Part shown: one piece after another, positions 14,538 through 21,618 of the stretch
Numbering within the stretch: the first letter of the stretch is position 1
How the letters are laid out: each line of letters starts with the position of its first letter
Made by a program: the position numbers and the translations under genes
Virus record (IMG/VR): IMGVR_UViG_3300007074_000118
Coordinates: 1 to 22,811 of that record
Direction: 5' to 3' (one strand)
Length of the DNA stretch: 22,811 nucleotides
DNA from: a virus
The notes under the pieces: generated by a model
Seen by the model: only the letters and a program-made list of their open reading frames with translations
The model's database searches: none
Told to the model about the DNA's origin: nothing

Positions 14538-16691
14538 TACGACCAAATTAAAACTCAGTTAGATGCAATATCTGAGCTAGGCGACGATCAAGTCGCGGAG
14601 CTTCAGGCAGACATCATCTCACAGTTTGAAATGGTTGAGGGTGAAGACCCGACTCCTGATTCAGTTGATGCTATGACGTTACTAGCTGACTCCCTAGATA
14701 TGGTGCGTGGCGAATTATCTCGCCGTGAAGCGCAGACTGCAGAACTTGCAGCTAGAGCGGCTGACGCTGCTTCCCGTGTTAAGGATGAAGTAGAAGACGT
14801 TGGAGAGGAAATGGCTATGGCCGAAGAAGACGCACCTATGGACGAGACCCCAGAAGAGGAAACTCCTGCTGTGGAAGAGACCAAAGAGGTAGAGGCAGAA
14901 GAAATGCCAACTGAAGAAGAAGAAGAGATGGAAGAAGAGGAAATGTCGATTAAGGCATCCGCTTCTGACGAGCTCGCTTCTGAAGAAGTTGCTGTTGACG
15001 CTGTTGTCGAGGTTACCGAAGCTGCAGAGCTTTCTGCAGAAGAAGTAACCGAAGAGGTCGAAACTCCAGCTGCCGAAGCTGAACTCGCTGCCGAAGAGGT
15101 AGTAGAAGTCGCTGACGCGGAGGAGACTGTAGCTGAGGCTCCAGTCGAGACCGAGGCTGCTACTGAAGAAATCACCGAAGTTGGAACCGAAGTTGCTGCA
15201 GAGCTTTCTGCAGTTGACGAGGCTTCAACCGAAGAGGTTACTGAAGTACTCGAGGACGCCACAATTCAAGCATCAACCGATCAGGTAGACGGTTCTGAAC
15301 TATCAACCACAACTGAAGAAGCCACTGAGCTCTCTTCAGACGAGAATATTGAAACATCAACAGCTCTTGTAGAAGAGCAGAAGGAGCAAGCAGTGACTGC
15401 TGCAGCTGAACAGCCTTTCGAGGCCCCAGCCGACCGTCAACCTGTAGTTCAGGTAACTGAAGCCCCAGTAGCAATTACTGCTGGCGCTGACATCCCTGGA
15501 TACACCGCGGGAAGCAACATTAAAGACATGTCTGAGGTTTCTCAGGCCATGGAGAAGAGACTTCATACTCTTCGCCGTGTAAACGGTGGCGATGGAGAGC
15601 AGCACATTGTTGCGTCTTTCTCGACACAGTACCCAGAGTCACGCTTCCTAGGAAGCGACGCTGAGTCAAACGCAGCTAAGATCAGCGGTGTTGTAGGTCA
15701 AGAAGCACTTGTTGCTTCTGGTGGACACGCTGCTCCAGTTGAGACCAAGTATGACATCTTCGGTATCGGCTCAACCACAGCACGTCCAGTTCGCGATGCA
15801 TTGCCTCGCTTCCAGGCCGACCGTGGCGGAGTTCGCTTCGTAACTGCCCCTAGTTTCGCTGGTGGTGACTATGCCGATGCTGTTGGTGTTTGGACTGCTT
15901 CTAACGATGCAGCTGAAAGCCCAAGCCCGTCCGCAAAAACTAGCCTAACCGTTTCTGCTGCTGCAGAAAACACGGCTGTAACTGACGCTGTAACACTACA
16001 GCTACAGTTCGGTAACCTCATGACACGTGCGTACCCAGAACTAATTGCTCGACACAATGAGCTAGGTCTAGTACAGCACGCACGCGAGGCAGAGCAGAGC
16101 CTAATTGCTAAGATCGAAGCAGCTTCAACTGCAGTTAGTTCTGGAACCCTTCTGGGCTTCGGTCGTGACTTCTTGGTAACAGTACGTAAGGCAGCTGTTG
16201 CTTACCGTTCACGTCACCGCATCTCGCAGGGAACAGTCCTAAAGGCTATTGTCCCTGAGTGGGTAATGGACGCCATGGCTTCTGACCTTGCTATTGCAAT
16301 GCCAGGCGATGGAACCCTAGGTGTCGGCCAGTCCGAGATCGCCGGGTACCTAGCCGGATCTAACGTTGACATGGTGACATCTCCTGATGCAACTCCATTC
16401 GGCTCACAGGGCGTTGCCGCTCTCCTAGAGTTCCCAGACACCTTCAAGTGGTACCTCTTCGCAGAGGGCACCTTCTTGTTCCTAGACGGTGGAACTCTAG
16501 ACCTAGGTATCATCCGTGACTCCTCACTAGTTGGAACCAACGATTACAAGATGTTCGTTGAAACCTTCGAGGGTATTGCCAAGGTTGGTATCGAGTCTCT
16601 AGTTATCACCCAGACTGTAAATGTCAACGGTGTAGCCGCTGCTCTACGCGACACCACTGGTGGCGCTGCTGCAGCTGCAATCGAGCTCTAA
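14535..16691 (+). CDS. Major capsid protein, HK97 fold, with long acidic N-terminal domain
   Basis: Starting at GTG 14535 the product has 718 residues, long for a major capsid protein. Residues 1-70 are helical (LDAISELGDDQVAELQADI). Residues about 70-280 are extremely Glu/Ala/Val-rich with repeated EEVTE-type steps. After a Pro-rich stretch, the capsid core starts near residue 316 (AGADIPGYTAGSNI). HK97-fold features follow: an E-loop-like region with paired Gly and Arg (PVRDALPRFQADRGG), a long spine-helix candidate (ELIARHNELGLVQHAREAEQSLIAKIEAA), and a beta-rich end (FEGIAKVGIESLVITQTVNV). The acidic N-terminal 315 residues probably act as a fused scaffold (delta domain) removed by the upstream protease; this is inference from gene order. 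Leucine codons in the core are mostly CTA. Confidence 0.85.
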   Translation: MYDQIKTQLDAISELGDDQVAELQADIISQFEMVEGEDPTPDSVDAMTLLADSLDMVRGELSRREAQTAELAARAADAASRVKDEVEDVGEEMAMAEEDAPMDETPEEETPAVEETKEVEAEEMPTEEEEEMEEEEMSIKASASDELASEEVAVDAVVEVTEAAELSAEEVTEEVETPAAEAELAAEEVVEVADAEETVAEAPVETEAATEEITEVGTEVAAELSAVDEASTEEVTEVLEDATIQASTDQVDGSELSTTTEEATELSSDENIETSTALVEEQKEQAVTAAAEQPFEAPADRQPVVQVTEAPVAITAGADIPGYTAGSNIKDMSEVSQAMEKRLHTLRRVNGGDGEQHIVASFSTQYPESRFLGSDAESNAAKISGVVGQEALVASGGHAAPVETKYDIFGIGSTTARPVRDALPRFQADRGGVRFVTAPSFAGGDYADAVGVWTASNDAAESPSPSAKTSLTVSAAAENTAVTDAVTLQLQFGNLMTRAYPELIARHNELGLVQHAREAEQSLIAKIEAASTAVSSGTLLGFGRDFLVTVRKAAVAYRSRHRISQGTVLKAIVPEWVMDAMASDLAIAMPGDGTLGVGQSEIAGYLAGSNVDMVTSPDATPFGSQGVAALLEFPDTFKWYLFAEGTFLFLDGGTLDLGIIRDSSLVGTNDYKMFVETFEGIAKVGIESLVITQTVNVNGVAAALRDTTGGAAAAAIEL

Positions 16692-16705
16692 AAAGTAATT
16701 GAATA

Positions 16706-16744
16706 GGGTGGCTCCCCGGGCTTAGGCTCGGGGGGCTCCCACCC
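16706..16744 (+). terminator. Strong hairpin after the major capsid gene
   Basis: The outer arms GGGTGG (16706-16711) and CCACCC (16739-16744) pair. Inside, CCCCGGGC pairs with GCTCGGGG through one G-U pair, closing on a TTAG tetraloop, with a small internal loop between the two stems. AT-rich sequence (TAAATAATTTTAAATT) follows rather than a clean U run. It may be a leaky terminator or a 3' mRNA stabiliser setting capsid dosage above downstream genes. Confidence 0.7.
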
Positions 16745-16773
16745 CCTAAATAATTTTAAATTAAGGATTTTAA

Positions 16774-17637
16774 ATGGCTTTCTCAAAGACAGGCGTAGTA
16801 TCGGCACCCGCAATCGTGCCATCCGCCTTTGGTCTACTTGCTGTTGTTAAGCCAGAGAACGCTCCAGGAGAGGACCAGTGGGTCCGAGGTTTTGCCCAAG
16901 AATGGGAGACCACCGTACAGGAGCTCAAAAACTGGGATGACACAGATAGCACCAGCGGATCTGTAGTTACCGGCGGAGTTATCAATTATTTTGATTACAT
17001 CAAGCCGTTTTTCATTGAATTGACCGAGGTACGCTCGGGACTAAGTTTCAACGCTATTGACAGAATTGCTCGACTATCTCGTCAGATTGAAGGCATGAGC
17101 CAGAAGTCTATAGAGACAGAACTTTGGGACGGTGCCGTCCGAAAGGGCGAGAGTCACGACAATAAAGCCCTATCCGATGCCGGAACTGCTTTAGTTAATA
17201 GCGGAACTGCACTTGGCGCTATTCTGGCCCTTGCTGAGCTAGAGCGCTCAATGGCAGCCGACTCAGACGCTGGTGAACTTGGAGTAATCCACATGACAAG
17301 CGATGTAGCTTCTCTTCTAAATACAAGATTAGAGAAGTCAGAAGACGGAACTCTAATTACCAGAATTGGTACCCCCGTAGTTGTGGGTGCAGGCTATTCA
17401 GGTAATGGCCCAACTGGTGTAACTGGTGCTGCTGCATCAGGCACTAACAAATGGATTTATGGCACAGGTGTTGTCAAGGTTTACCTTGGTGACGTCGACG
17501 TCGTAAACGACAATCTAGCGCAAGCTTACGATGTGTCGGGCAATGCAAATGACATGCGTATCAAGGCAATTCGCCCAGCGGCGGCTTACTTTGACACATC
17601 CATCCACCTAGCTGTCAGAGTCGATCTAACAGCTTAA
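16774..17637 (+). CDS. Probable second capsid subunit (pentamer/minor capsid candidate)
   Basis: This 287-residue protein has AAGGA at 16763-16767, six bases before the ATG. The middle contains a long helix with SIETELWDGAVRKG. Then come ALAELERSMAADSDAGELGVIHMTSDVA and LITRIGTPVVVGAGYSGNGP, ending with WIYGTGVVKVY. The order of these elements (helix, GVIH plus variable VA, GTPVV...GAGY.G.GP, W-Y-TG) is shared with a family encoded directly after the major capsid gene in actinobacterial phages. Members are annotated as minor capsid or pentamer proteins, and the fold looks HK97-like. I infer that it occupies vertices or another capsid position. It lies between two hairpins, together with the tail tube gene, and could be expressed at a set level relative to the capsid protein. 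Confidence 0.6.
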   Translation: MAFSKTGVVSAPAIVPSAFGLLAVVKPENAPGEDQWVRGFAQEWETTVQELKNWDDTDSTSGSVVTGGVINYFDYIKPFFIELTEVRSGLSFNAIDRIARLSRQIEGMSQKSIETELWDGAVRKGESHDNKALSDAGTALVNSGTALGAILALAELERSMAADSDAGELGVIHMTSDVASLLNTRLEKSEDGTLITRIGTPVVVGAGYSGNGPTGVTGAAASGTNKWIYGTGVVKVYLGDVDVVNDNLAQAYDVSGNANDMRIKAIRPAAAYFDTSIHLAVRVDLTA

Positions 17638-17661
17638 TCAAGAAATAAGGAGAATAGCTAT

Positions 17662-18786
17662 ATGGCTACTCAAGAATATGCAGCCAGCATTCAGGGTGTG
17701 TCAATTCGTGTCACACGCCTAGATGCTGCTGGAAGCCTTATGACAGGGGAGCAGGACAGCTACACTACCTCCGCCTTCATGAGAATTTCCTTCACCCCCG
17801 AGTACGAAGAGGGCGATGAGATCACCGAAAAGGGCGCTAATGGCGTTGTTTGCGTGACCTTTAAAGCTCCGGACACTCTAAAACGAATCACCATGGAACT
17901 TGCTATCTGCGAGCCAGACCCAGAGCTATCAGCTCTAATCTCTGGTGGACTATTGCTACGCAAGAACCTAGGCACTGCACTCGACCCAAACAACAAGTCA
18001 ATCGGTTGGGCTGCTCCTGGTGTTGGTGACGACCCAGCTGGAAACGGTGTCTCCATCGAAGCTTGGTCCCACGCAGTTAAAGATGGAAAGCGCGCGTCGA
18101 CTCTTCCTTACTTCTACTGGGTGTTCCCATACGTCAAGATGCGTCAGTCTGGCGACCGTGTTATCGAGAATGGCCTAATGGCTAACACTTTCGAAGGCTA
18201 CGGTCTAGGAAACGAAAACTTCCAATCAGGTATTGACGGCCGCTGGGAATTCCCAGTTGCTGCAGAGCGTCCATACGCTTATGCACGTTCCGACTGGGCC
18301 CCAACTGGGCTATCTGGCTTCTACACTTGGACTGATAATGCAACTGAGCAGGTTATCTTTAGCTCAGCTACCGCAATCACCCCAACAGCTATCACTGTTG
18401 ACAGCGCTGCAGCCACCCTTGCAGACACCTTGGCCACTCTGACCTTTAGTGCTCCTCATGGCATTGCTATCGGTGACGAGATCTTGGTTCAGAATGTTGG
18501 ATCTCTATTCAACGGCAAGAAGATTGTTAGTGCTGTTGCAACTAACTCGGTTAGCTACGCTAACTCGGGTATTACCGCAGACATTACTACATTCAACGTT
18601 GCAACTGGAGCGCGTGTAACTGCCACAAACTCAGTAACAGAGTCGCACCCAGCACCAGTTGCTGTAACCTCTCTGGGTACCGCAAGTCCAGACAACAGCT
18701 ACAACGTTGCTGGTGGAATCAACTACAATGAGGACAACGCAATCGACAGTATCATTCAGTCGAACGAGAACCCATCGACTTCCTAG
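17662..18786 (+). CDS. Probable major tail (tube) protein with C-terminal extra domain
   Basis: This 374-residue protein starts at ATG 17662, preceded by AAGGAG at 17647-17652. Residues 1-75 (QGVSIRVTRLDAAGSLMTGE, then YEEGDEITEKGANGVVCVTF) match the beta-barrel start of siphovirus tail tube proteins, including an inner-face beta hairpin and the D-x-L-K-R segment. Residues about 75-225 complete the tube fold. Residues about 235-315 form a distinct beta-rich domain (TFSAPHGIAIGDEILVQNVGSLFNGKKIV) of the kind displayed on tail surfaces. The C-terminus is an extended Asn/Ser tail. The position is unusual, before the neck genes rather than just before the chaperones, so a head-surface protein is the main alternative. 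Leu codons again favour CTA. Confidence 0.65.
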   Translation: MATQEYAASIQGVSIRVTRLDAAGSLMTGEQDSYTTSAFMRISFTPEYEEGDEITEKGANGVVCVTFKAPDTLKRITMELAICEPDPELSALISGGLLLRKNLGTALDPNNKSIGWAAPGVGDDPAGNGVSIEAWSHAVKDGKRASTLPYFYWVFPYVKMRQSGDRVIENGLMANTFEGYGLGNENFQSGIDGRWEFPVAAERPYAYARSDWAPTGLSGFYTWTDNATEQVIFSSATAITPTAITVDSAAATLADTLATLTFSAPHGIAIGDEILVQNVGSLFNGKKIVSAVATNSVSYANSGITADITTFNVATGARVTATNSVTESHPAPVAVTSLGTASPDNSYNVAGGINYNEDNAIDSIIQSNENPSTS

Positions 18787-18800
18787 TCGAAATTTAGACA

Positions 18801-18840
18801 CGGGTGGTGGCTTGAGCAAACTAGCTTAGGCTACCACCCG
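18801..18840 (+). terminator. Strong hairpin after the tail tube gene
   Basis: CGGGTGGTGGC (18801-18811) pairs with GCTACCACCCG (18830-18840) over eleven base pairs with one G-U. The 18-base loop can add a short GAGC/GCTT stem. TTAAAATTATCTT follows. It shares GGGTGG, GCTTAGGCT and CCACCC with the hairpin after the capsid gene. Terminator, attenuator or mRNA stabiliser are all possible. Confidence 0.7.
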
Positions 18841-18865
18841 TTAAAATTATCTTAGAGGTATAAAA

Positions 18866-19978
18866 ATGAGCAATGCGAATCTTTGGGTCCAAGCCGATGA
18901 ACTCGGTGACTATGCATACACTGAATATTCGGAAGAGGCAGTGCAAGTTGCGTCTAACCTGCTCTGGGCAATGTCCGGGCGTAAGTACGTAGGAGTCACC
19001 ACTGTTACCGAGCGCTATACCTGCACTCTAAGAAACAACCGTATGGGCCCGTCTAGTGAAACAAATAGCCCAATCCTTTTTGGCGGCGATGTCTACAACA
19101 TCCCGTCTGGCGACTTTAATGAATATTCGGAGTTAATGGCTGACGGTATGTCTCCCGAATCTAGGATCAAACTTAGAGGGCGTCCGGTTACAAAAATACA
19201 TAGCATTCGTAGCAACACCGGGAAAATCCTAGACCCTTCAGGATATTATTTAGTAGACCACTCCACCTTGCATATAAAGGCTGGAACTCCTTGGACTCCT
19301 TGCAATATAGAAATAACATACTCTTACGGTGCACCGGTTCCAGTAGCTGGAAGAATGGCTGCCCGTAAACTAGCGATTGAATTTGCTCGACTTTGGGCTG
19401 GTGACGAAGACTGCGAGCTACCTCAGCGTGTGACATCCGTATCTCGTCAAGGTGTCTCCTACACGATCCTAGATAATCAAGAATTTATTGAGGAACTTCG
19501 TACCGGCCTATACGAAATCGACTTGTTCTTAAAAGTTGTAAACCCAGACAATGCCCGCCGTAAGTCCAAAGTATTCTCCGTAGATGCTCCCCGAGCTCGA
19601 AGGTACTCTCCGAAAACGGTTGAGTTAACCCCGAACGCTAACTATGATTTGGTGATCAGCAAAGCTGTTACAGCTGACTGGTCCTCTGCAGGTGTCTCCG
19701 GTCTAGATTTCAGTAATTTCTTTCCAGATTCTGGCTGGACACCGTTAGTTCGTATCTTTAATTACGGAGGAAGTAAGTCAACACCTCTGGACCCAGCTGA
19801 TGTTTACGTAGATGCTTTTGATGAGATTGTTAATTTCGATGTATCGTACGACAAGGCCTTCTCCATGCTTGGTATGGTGGACCCAGGAACTTGGACGCTC
19901 TATGCGACCAAAATAATAAACGGTGTAGAAAACATCGTTGAACTTGCATCTGGAAACCTCCAGATCAATATGTACTAA
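18866..19978 (+). CDS. Head-to-tail adaptor (connector) protein with C-terminal extension
   Basis: This 370-residue protein starts at ATG 18866 with AGAGG at 18854-18858. Residues 1-235 match the actinophage head-to-tail adaptor pattern: an N-terminal helical part (EEAVQVASNLLWAMSGRKYVGV), a middle beta segment, then a helix with AARKLAIEFARLWAG. This is followed by LPQRVTSVSRQGVSYTILD, RTGLYEIDLFLKVVNPDN and the closing VFSVDAPR. It binds below the portal ring and starts the neck. Residues about 245-370 are an additional beta-rich domain (NYDLVISKAVTADWSS... DPGTWTLYATKI) not needed for the adaptor fold and possibly exposed on the neck. I am fairly sure of the adaptor part; the extension is unassigned. 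Confidence 0.72.
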   Translation: MSNANLWVQADELGDYAYTEYSEEAVQVASNLLWAMSGRKYVGVTTVTERYTCTLRNNRMGPSSETNSPILFGGDVYNIPSGDFNEYSELMADGMSPESRIKLRGRPVTKIHSIRSNTGKILDPSGYYLVDHSTLHIKAGTPWTPCNIEITYSYGAPVPVAGRMAARKLAIEFARLWAGDEDCELPQRVTSVSRQGVSYTILDNQEFIEELRTGLYEIDLFLKVVNPDNARRKSKVFSVDAPRARRYSPKTVELTPNANYDLVISKAVTADWSSAGVSGLDFSNFFPDSGWTPLVRIFNYGGSKSTPLDPADVYVDAFDEIVNFDVSYDKAFSMLGMVDPGTWTLYATKIINGVENIVELASGNLQINMY

Positions 19979-19992
19979 AGAAAGAAGATATT

Positions 19993-20169
19993 ATGTCAGT
20001 TCAGACTAACTTCCGAGCTCAAGATATGATTGGCGCTCAAGAGCAAAAAGCTGCAAAGAAGCCAGCACCAGTTGCACCGGTAGTTGTAGCCCCCCCTGCT
20101 CCAGTTGTAGTAGAAGAGCCAACTCCAGAAGTAGTGGCTGAAGAAGCACCTGAGTCAGAAGTAGAGTAA
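19993..20169 (+). CDS. Short Pro/Ala/Val/Glu-rich protein (58 aa)
   Basis: A 58-codon gene fills the gap between adaptor and terminator genes, with GAAG in front of the ATG as a modest ribosome binding site and four bases to the next start. The N-terminus (MSVQTNFRAQDMIGAQEQKAAKK) is helix-prone. The remainder is low complexity with Pro-Ala-Pro-Val-Val and acidic Glu-Val-Glu steps, similar in style to the acidic linkers elsewhere in this phage. Such a peptide could be a disordered tail or a small neck/head-internal protein. It is called a gene from its fit in the operon and its codon pattern, not from a recognised family. Confidence 0.6.
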   Translation: MSVQTNFRAQDMIGAQEQKAAKKPAPVAPVVVAPPAPVVVEEPTPEVVAEEAPESEVE

Positions 20170-20172
20170 CGC

Positions 20173-20679
20173 ATGTCCACCCTAATTGATGCTTCTGGTA
20201 TTTCGGAAGGTGCAACAAACCTCCGAGATATGATGGAGGGTGTTCTGACTAGGGTAGAGTCCGTGTTTCAATCTTATAATGTGGAACTACCTAACCGTAG
20301 TTACTGGACTATGGGACAGCCCGCTATCGACTGCGAGCAAATTGTAGTCTACTTTCAACAGTTGTACTTAGGTACCCCTGGCGCTGAGGTTGGAGAGCCT
20401 CAGCGGTGTCACGTTCCTCGAAGTGCGACCATAGTTGTAACTATTGCTAGAGCAACTCCTATTGTCGGACAGAACGGTAGACCTCCCACGCCGGCAAAGA
20501 TACAATCTGCATCTGAGATCCTCGCTATCGACGCTTGGGTTTTGATGGAGTCTATAAACCAACTTGATCAGTGGGATGAGACTGGCTACGGCATCGGTGT
20601 TATTGCAACCTTGGATACGACCCCTCCCGAGGGCGGGTTTCAGACTACCAACATGACAATAACTATGGCCGTTCCCTAA
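20173..20679 (+). CDS. Putative tail terminator / neck protein
   Basis: This 168-residue protein starts at ATG 20173, three bases after the preceding stop, with only a weak ribosome binding site. An N-terminal helix (RDMMEGVLTRVESVFQSY) is followed by the segment IDCEQIVVYFQQLYLGTPGAE. RCHVPRSATIVVTIARATPIVG comes next, then a helix with AWVLMESINQL, and beta strands IGVIATLDTTPPEGGFQTTNMTITMAVP at the end. This alternation of a 'C-Q/E-x-I/L-V' strand, an 'R-x-A-x-V-x-V-x-V-x-R' strand and a final strand pair occurs in actinophage proteins lying between adaptor and gp10-like genes. These are usually regarded as tail terminators or connector components. The role is inferred from order plus pattern. 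The stop overlaps the next gene as TAATG. Confidence 0.6.
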   Translation: MSTLIDASGISEGATNLRDMMEGVLTRVESVFQSYNVELPNRSYWTMGQPAIDCEQIVVYFQQLYLGTPGAEVGEPQRCHVPRSATIVVTIARATPIVGQNGRPPTPAKIQSASEILAIDAWVLMESINQLDQWDETGYGIGVIATLDTTPPEGGFQTTNMTITMAVP

Positions 20680-21197
20680 TGCCTAAAGGCTTTCCAGACA
20701 GTTTTGCTCTAACTGCAGCCCTTAGAGCTGTCAGAAGAATCCGCGGTCGTCGTGGAGGCCGTCGAAGAATAGGCGGAGCAGGCCGCACTGGGATTTCGTA
20801 TAAGCTAGTAAATTTAGTTTTATACAAGCCCATACTTGATTTCGAACTACGAAGTCCTCACGGTATGGTTGGTAGAACTCTCAACAAGGTTGGCAGTAGA
20901 GTTCTTCAGGGCGCGCGAAGGCAAGCCGGCGTTAAAAGCGGACGCCTACGCGCAAGTATGAAACTTAGGCATGTCAGAGTCGGTCGGGAGACTGCTGTCA
21001 AGATCGGCGCATACACGGAGTACGCTCTTATGCACCATCAGGGCACTAGACCACACATTATCACACCTAATAAGCCCGGCGGCAACCTGGTCTTTATGAA
21101 GGGCTCCAGGGTCATTCACACTAAAATGGTCATGCACCCAGGGACCAGGGCTAATAGGTACTTAACAGACCAACTAAGGAAACAAATCCTAAGGTAA
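20679..21197 (+). CDS. HK97 gp10-like neck/tail completion protein
   Basis: This 172-residue basic protein starts in a TAATG overlap with the gene before. The first 40 residues are Arg/Gly-rich and look disordered (RRIRGRRGGRRRIGG). The C-terminal 110 residues fit the gp10 family: a helix with VGSRVLQGARRQAGVKSGRLRAS, a beta strand, GAYTEYALMHHQGTRPHIITP with the conserved Y-A...H-x-G-T-R-P-H-x-I motif, and a C-terminal helix after HPGTRAN. Members of this family join the finished tail to the head connector. The Arg-rich N-terminus is an addition and could contact DNA or mRNA (inference). Confidence 0.75.
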   Translation: MPKGFPDSFALTAALRAVRRIRGRRGGRRRIGGAGRTGISYKLVNLVLYKPILDFELRSPHGMVGRTLNKVGSRVLQGARRQAGVKSGRLRASMKLRHVRVGRETAVKIGAYTEYALMHHQGTRPHIITPNKPGGNLVFMKGSRVIHTKMVMHPGTRANRYLTDQLRKQILR

Positions 21198-21255
21198 AAT
21201 TAAAGGGCAGCCAAAACTGCTTAATGATGAACAACACTATGAACAAGAAAGACTA

Positions 21256-21594
21256 ATGATGAGCAAATTTAAAGACTTCGGATCGAGTACATCGATCGAA
21301 GATATGGAGCCAGTCTCCTTCAAGCTTTACGGTGAAGACTTCCACTGCGTAAAGGCACTTCCGGGAAGAGTACTTTTGGACATTGTTGCAAAGTCCTCCT
21401 CAGAAGATGCCGTTGATCAGGCAACTGTAATCAATGACTTTTTCTCGCATGTTCTTGTTGAGGAAAGCCTAGTTAGATTTGATGCCCTAGTAGTAGACAA
21501 AGAAAAAGTTGTCACTACTGAGACATTGGGAGAGATCACCGGATGGTTAGTAGAGCAATACACTAGCCGCCCAAATTCGCAGCCAGAGGTCTAG
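21256..21594 (+). CDS. Tail assembly chaperone, short form (G-like)
   Basis: This 112-residue protein comes from two adjacent ATG codons (21256 and 21259). It is the short product of the two-frame chaperone pair that precedes the tape measure gene in most siphoviruses. Its proposed job is to coat and stabilise the tape measure and recruit tail tube subunits. The sequence (SIEDMEPVSFKLYGEDFHCVKALPG, then a helix region with VDQATVINDFFSHVL) is typical of the acidic alpha/beta N-terminal chaperone domain. Near the end a C CCA AAT heptamer allows a -1 slip, so a fraction of ribosomes make the fusion with the next frame. A small hairpin lies in the 58-base gap upstream (GCAG/CTGC). Confidence 0.75.
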   Translation: MMSKFKDFGSSTSIEDMEPVSFKLYGEDFHCVKALPGRVLLDIVAKSSSEDAVDQATVINDFFSHVLVEESLVRFDALVVDKEKVVTTETLGEITGWLVEQYTSRPNSQPEV

Positions 21595-21618
21595 CACTAT
21601 GGGCCGTGGATCTCTGGC
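21570..21618 (+). promoter_or_regulatory. -1 programmed frameshift signal of tail assembly chaperones
   Basis: The heptamer C CCA AAT at 21570-21576 is in zero-frame phase (CGC CCA AAT) and fits X XXY YYZ. Five bases later a stem begins: GCCAGAGGTC (21582-21591) pairs with GATCTCTGGC (21609-21618) over ten base pairs with one G-U, enclosing a 17-base loop. The -1 frame is open only from 21567, so the slip must occur between there and the zero-frame stop at 21592. This agrees with the heptamer position. Confidence 0.85.

Noticed and set aside
14603-15262. Reverse-strand open frame of 219 codons
   Set aside because: Mirror of the Glu/Ala-rich capsid N-terminal domain: GAA/GCT repeats read backwards as Ser/Ala/Thr. 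No ribosome binding site or domain pattern.
21224-21256. Ten-codon mini frame (two ATG codons, ending TAATG at the chaperone start)
   Set aside because: It could be a leader peptide by its TAATG junction, but it has no usable ribosome binding site and no sequence feature beyond chance.
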